Assembly: GCA_030748495.1 (NCBI GenBank)
Contig: JASMLX010000035.1
Span: 1 to 54,495, forward strand
Length of the DNA: 54,495 nucleotides
DNA from: Candidatus Poribacteria bacterium
Lineage (GTDB): Bacteria > Poribacteria > WGA-4E > UBA9662
Direction of reading: 5' to 3'
The translations under genes and the position numbers were made by a program. The notes below the pieces were generated by a model, which saw only the letters and a list, made by a program, of their open reading frames with translations, was not told where the DNA came from and made no database searches. Below, one piece after another: positions 53,930 to 54,495 of the stretch; position 1 is the first letter of the stretch, and each line of letters starts with the position of its first letter.

Positions 53930-54495
53930 CTAGGTTGAGGGCCTGCTGCTCTCGATTTCCTCAACCAGGTTGGCGTGTAGCTCCAAAATCAACATCCGGC
54001 GTTTGGCATGCAGCGTCGGTAGTGCACGATGCCATAAATTGCCGTGAATCAATACTACACCGCCGGCTTTAATACTTATTACTACCTCATCTTCTATCGG
54101 TTCATAAGTCCCTGGCGACGCTTGGTCTAGCCAGTTATGCGATTCGGGCACCACGGCAATTTCTCCAGTGTCTTGGTTTAAATCGTCCAAATAGATCAAG
54201 TAATCGATACAATGTGGCCGAGAAAACCACGGTGGTAGCGGATTGGAAATCACCTTTAAATGCTGGTGCCAGGGAGTTTGGTGACGACGGCCGTCTCCTG
54301 GATAGCTAATTCGGGCACTTAACCCTCGTAATCGAACCAGTGGCCCCATCATCGCCCGGGCAATTGACAATAGCGGTTGGAATTTTAACAGCTCAAGAAA
54401 CACTTCATGCTTATCCATCAGATGTCGCAGAATAAGCCCCCAGCCCTGCTTTTTAAGCTGGGATGGTGACGAAATCACCTCATCTCGATTTTTTG
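53930..54495 (-). CDS. Phytanoyl-CoA dioxygenase family protein, C-terminal part (runs off right edge)
   Basis: The frame is open to the window edge, so the N-terminus is missing; a GTG at 54478 is unlikely to be the true start. About 188 residues are visible. YLIYLDDLNQDTGEIAVVPE then SHNWLDQ is the PhyH core, and VVLIHGNLWHRALP gives the distal His. The site where most PhyH proteins have HxD reads PWHQHLKV, with His in place of Asp. Such variants occur in some Poribacteria-type PhyH groups as far as I recall, but the effect on iron binding is uncertain. Otherwise the visible region is intact. Confidence 0.82.
   Translation of the reverse strand, partial: KNRDEVISSPSQLKKQGWGLILRHLMDKHEVFLELLKFQPLLSIARAMMGPLVRLRGLSARISYPGDGRRHQTPWHQHLKVISNPLPPWFSRPHCIDYLIYLDDLNQDTGEIAVVPESHNWLDQASPGTYEPIEDEVVISIKAGGVVLIHGNLWHRALPTLHAKRRMLILELHANLVEEIESSRPST

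Overview
The window looks like a chromosomal contig from an uncultured, sponge- or marine-associated bacterium, most likely Candidatus Poribacteria or a close relative. The main clue is the C-terminal sorting motif NYPNPFNPETWIP in two large secreted proteins. The gene mix also fits: phytanoyl-CoA-type dioxygenases, a formylglycine sulfatase, an L-fuconolactonase-like amidohydrolase, a Gfo/Idh/MocA oxidoreductase, DUF1638, and many glycan-active enzymes. Base composition varies: a GH95-like gene is visibly GC-rich and a pectate-lyase-like gene visibly AT-rich. No tRNA, rRNA or CRISPR array was seen.

Layout. 1-350 is the start of a DUF1638 gene running off the left edge. 351-2800 is a graveyard of IS1- and IS66-type transposase remnants and a broken PD-(D/E)XK-like gene. 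2814-8815 is a colinear housekeeping/catabolic run: TldD, TldE/PmbA, amidohydrolase, methyltransferase, membrane protein, cyclophilin-like protein, metallophosphoesterase. 8944-17364 holds two adjacent giant secreted proteins. Each has cohesin-like and dockerin-like modules plus a FlgD-like sorting tail; one has a caspase/legumain-like protease domain, the other an internalin-like LRR array. 17681-18553 is a GH16 laminarinase-like enzyme. 18927-22662 holds small unknown genes, YbjQ, a DUF3352-like secreted protein and a MacB fragment cut off at an IS630 remnant. 23388-24205 is a decayed IS5-family element with visible ends. 24258-28386 holds an oxidoreductase, a broken upstream cistron and the GH95-like enzyme.

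29322-39299 is a minus-strand defence island: two different adjacent hsdM genes, an hsdS split by a dinucleotide slip, hsdR, a DUF262/HNH (GmrSD-like) gene and a small TY-Chap-like gene. The first four overlap by 4-17 nt and are probably one transcript. 39300-54495 is sparse: a pectate-lyase-like lipoprotein, a broken SDR bracketed by two long perfect palindromes, an oligopeptide-binding lipoprotein, a PhyH dioxygenase, a sulfatase beside a dead sulfatase tail, an acyl-CoA dehydrogenase, a broken LamG/DUF1080-like secreted protein and a second PhyH running off the right edge.

The most notable observations are the double-M, split-S type I restriction operon; the cohesin plus dockerin secreted pair; a four-copy dispersed intergenic repeat of about 100 nt with a conserved hairpin core; and the very high density of broken genes (about 15), which suggests ongoing genome erosion or a low-quality assembly. 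All calls rest on reading the sequence by eye; no database search was run.
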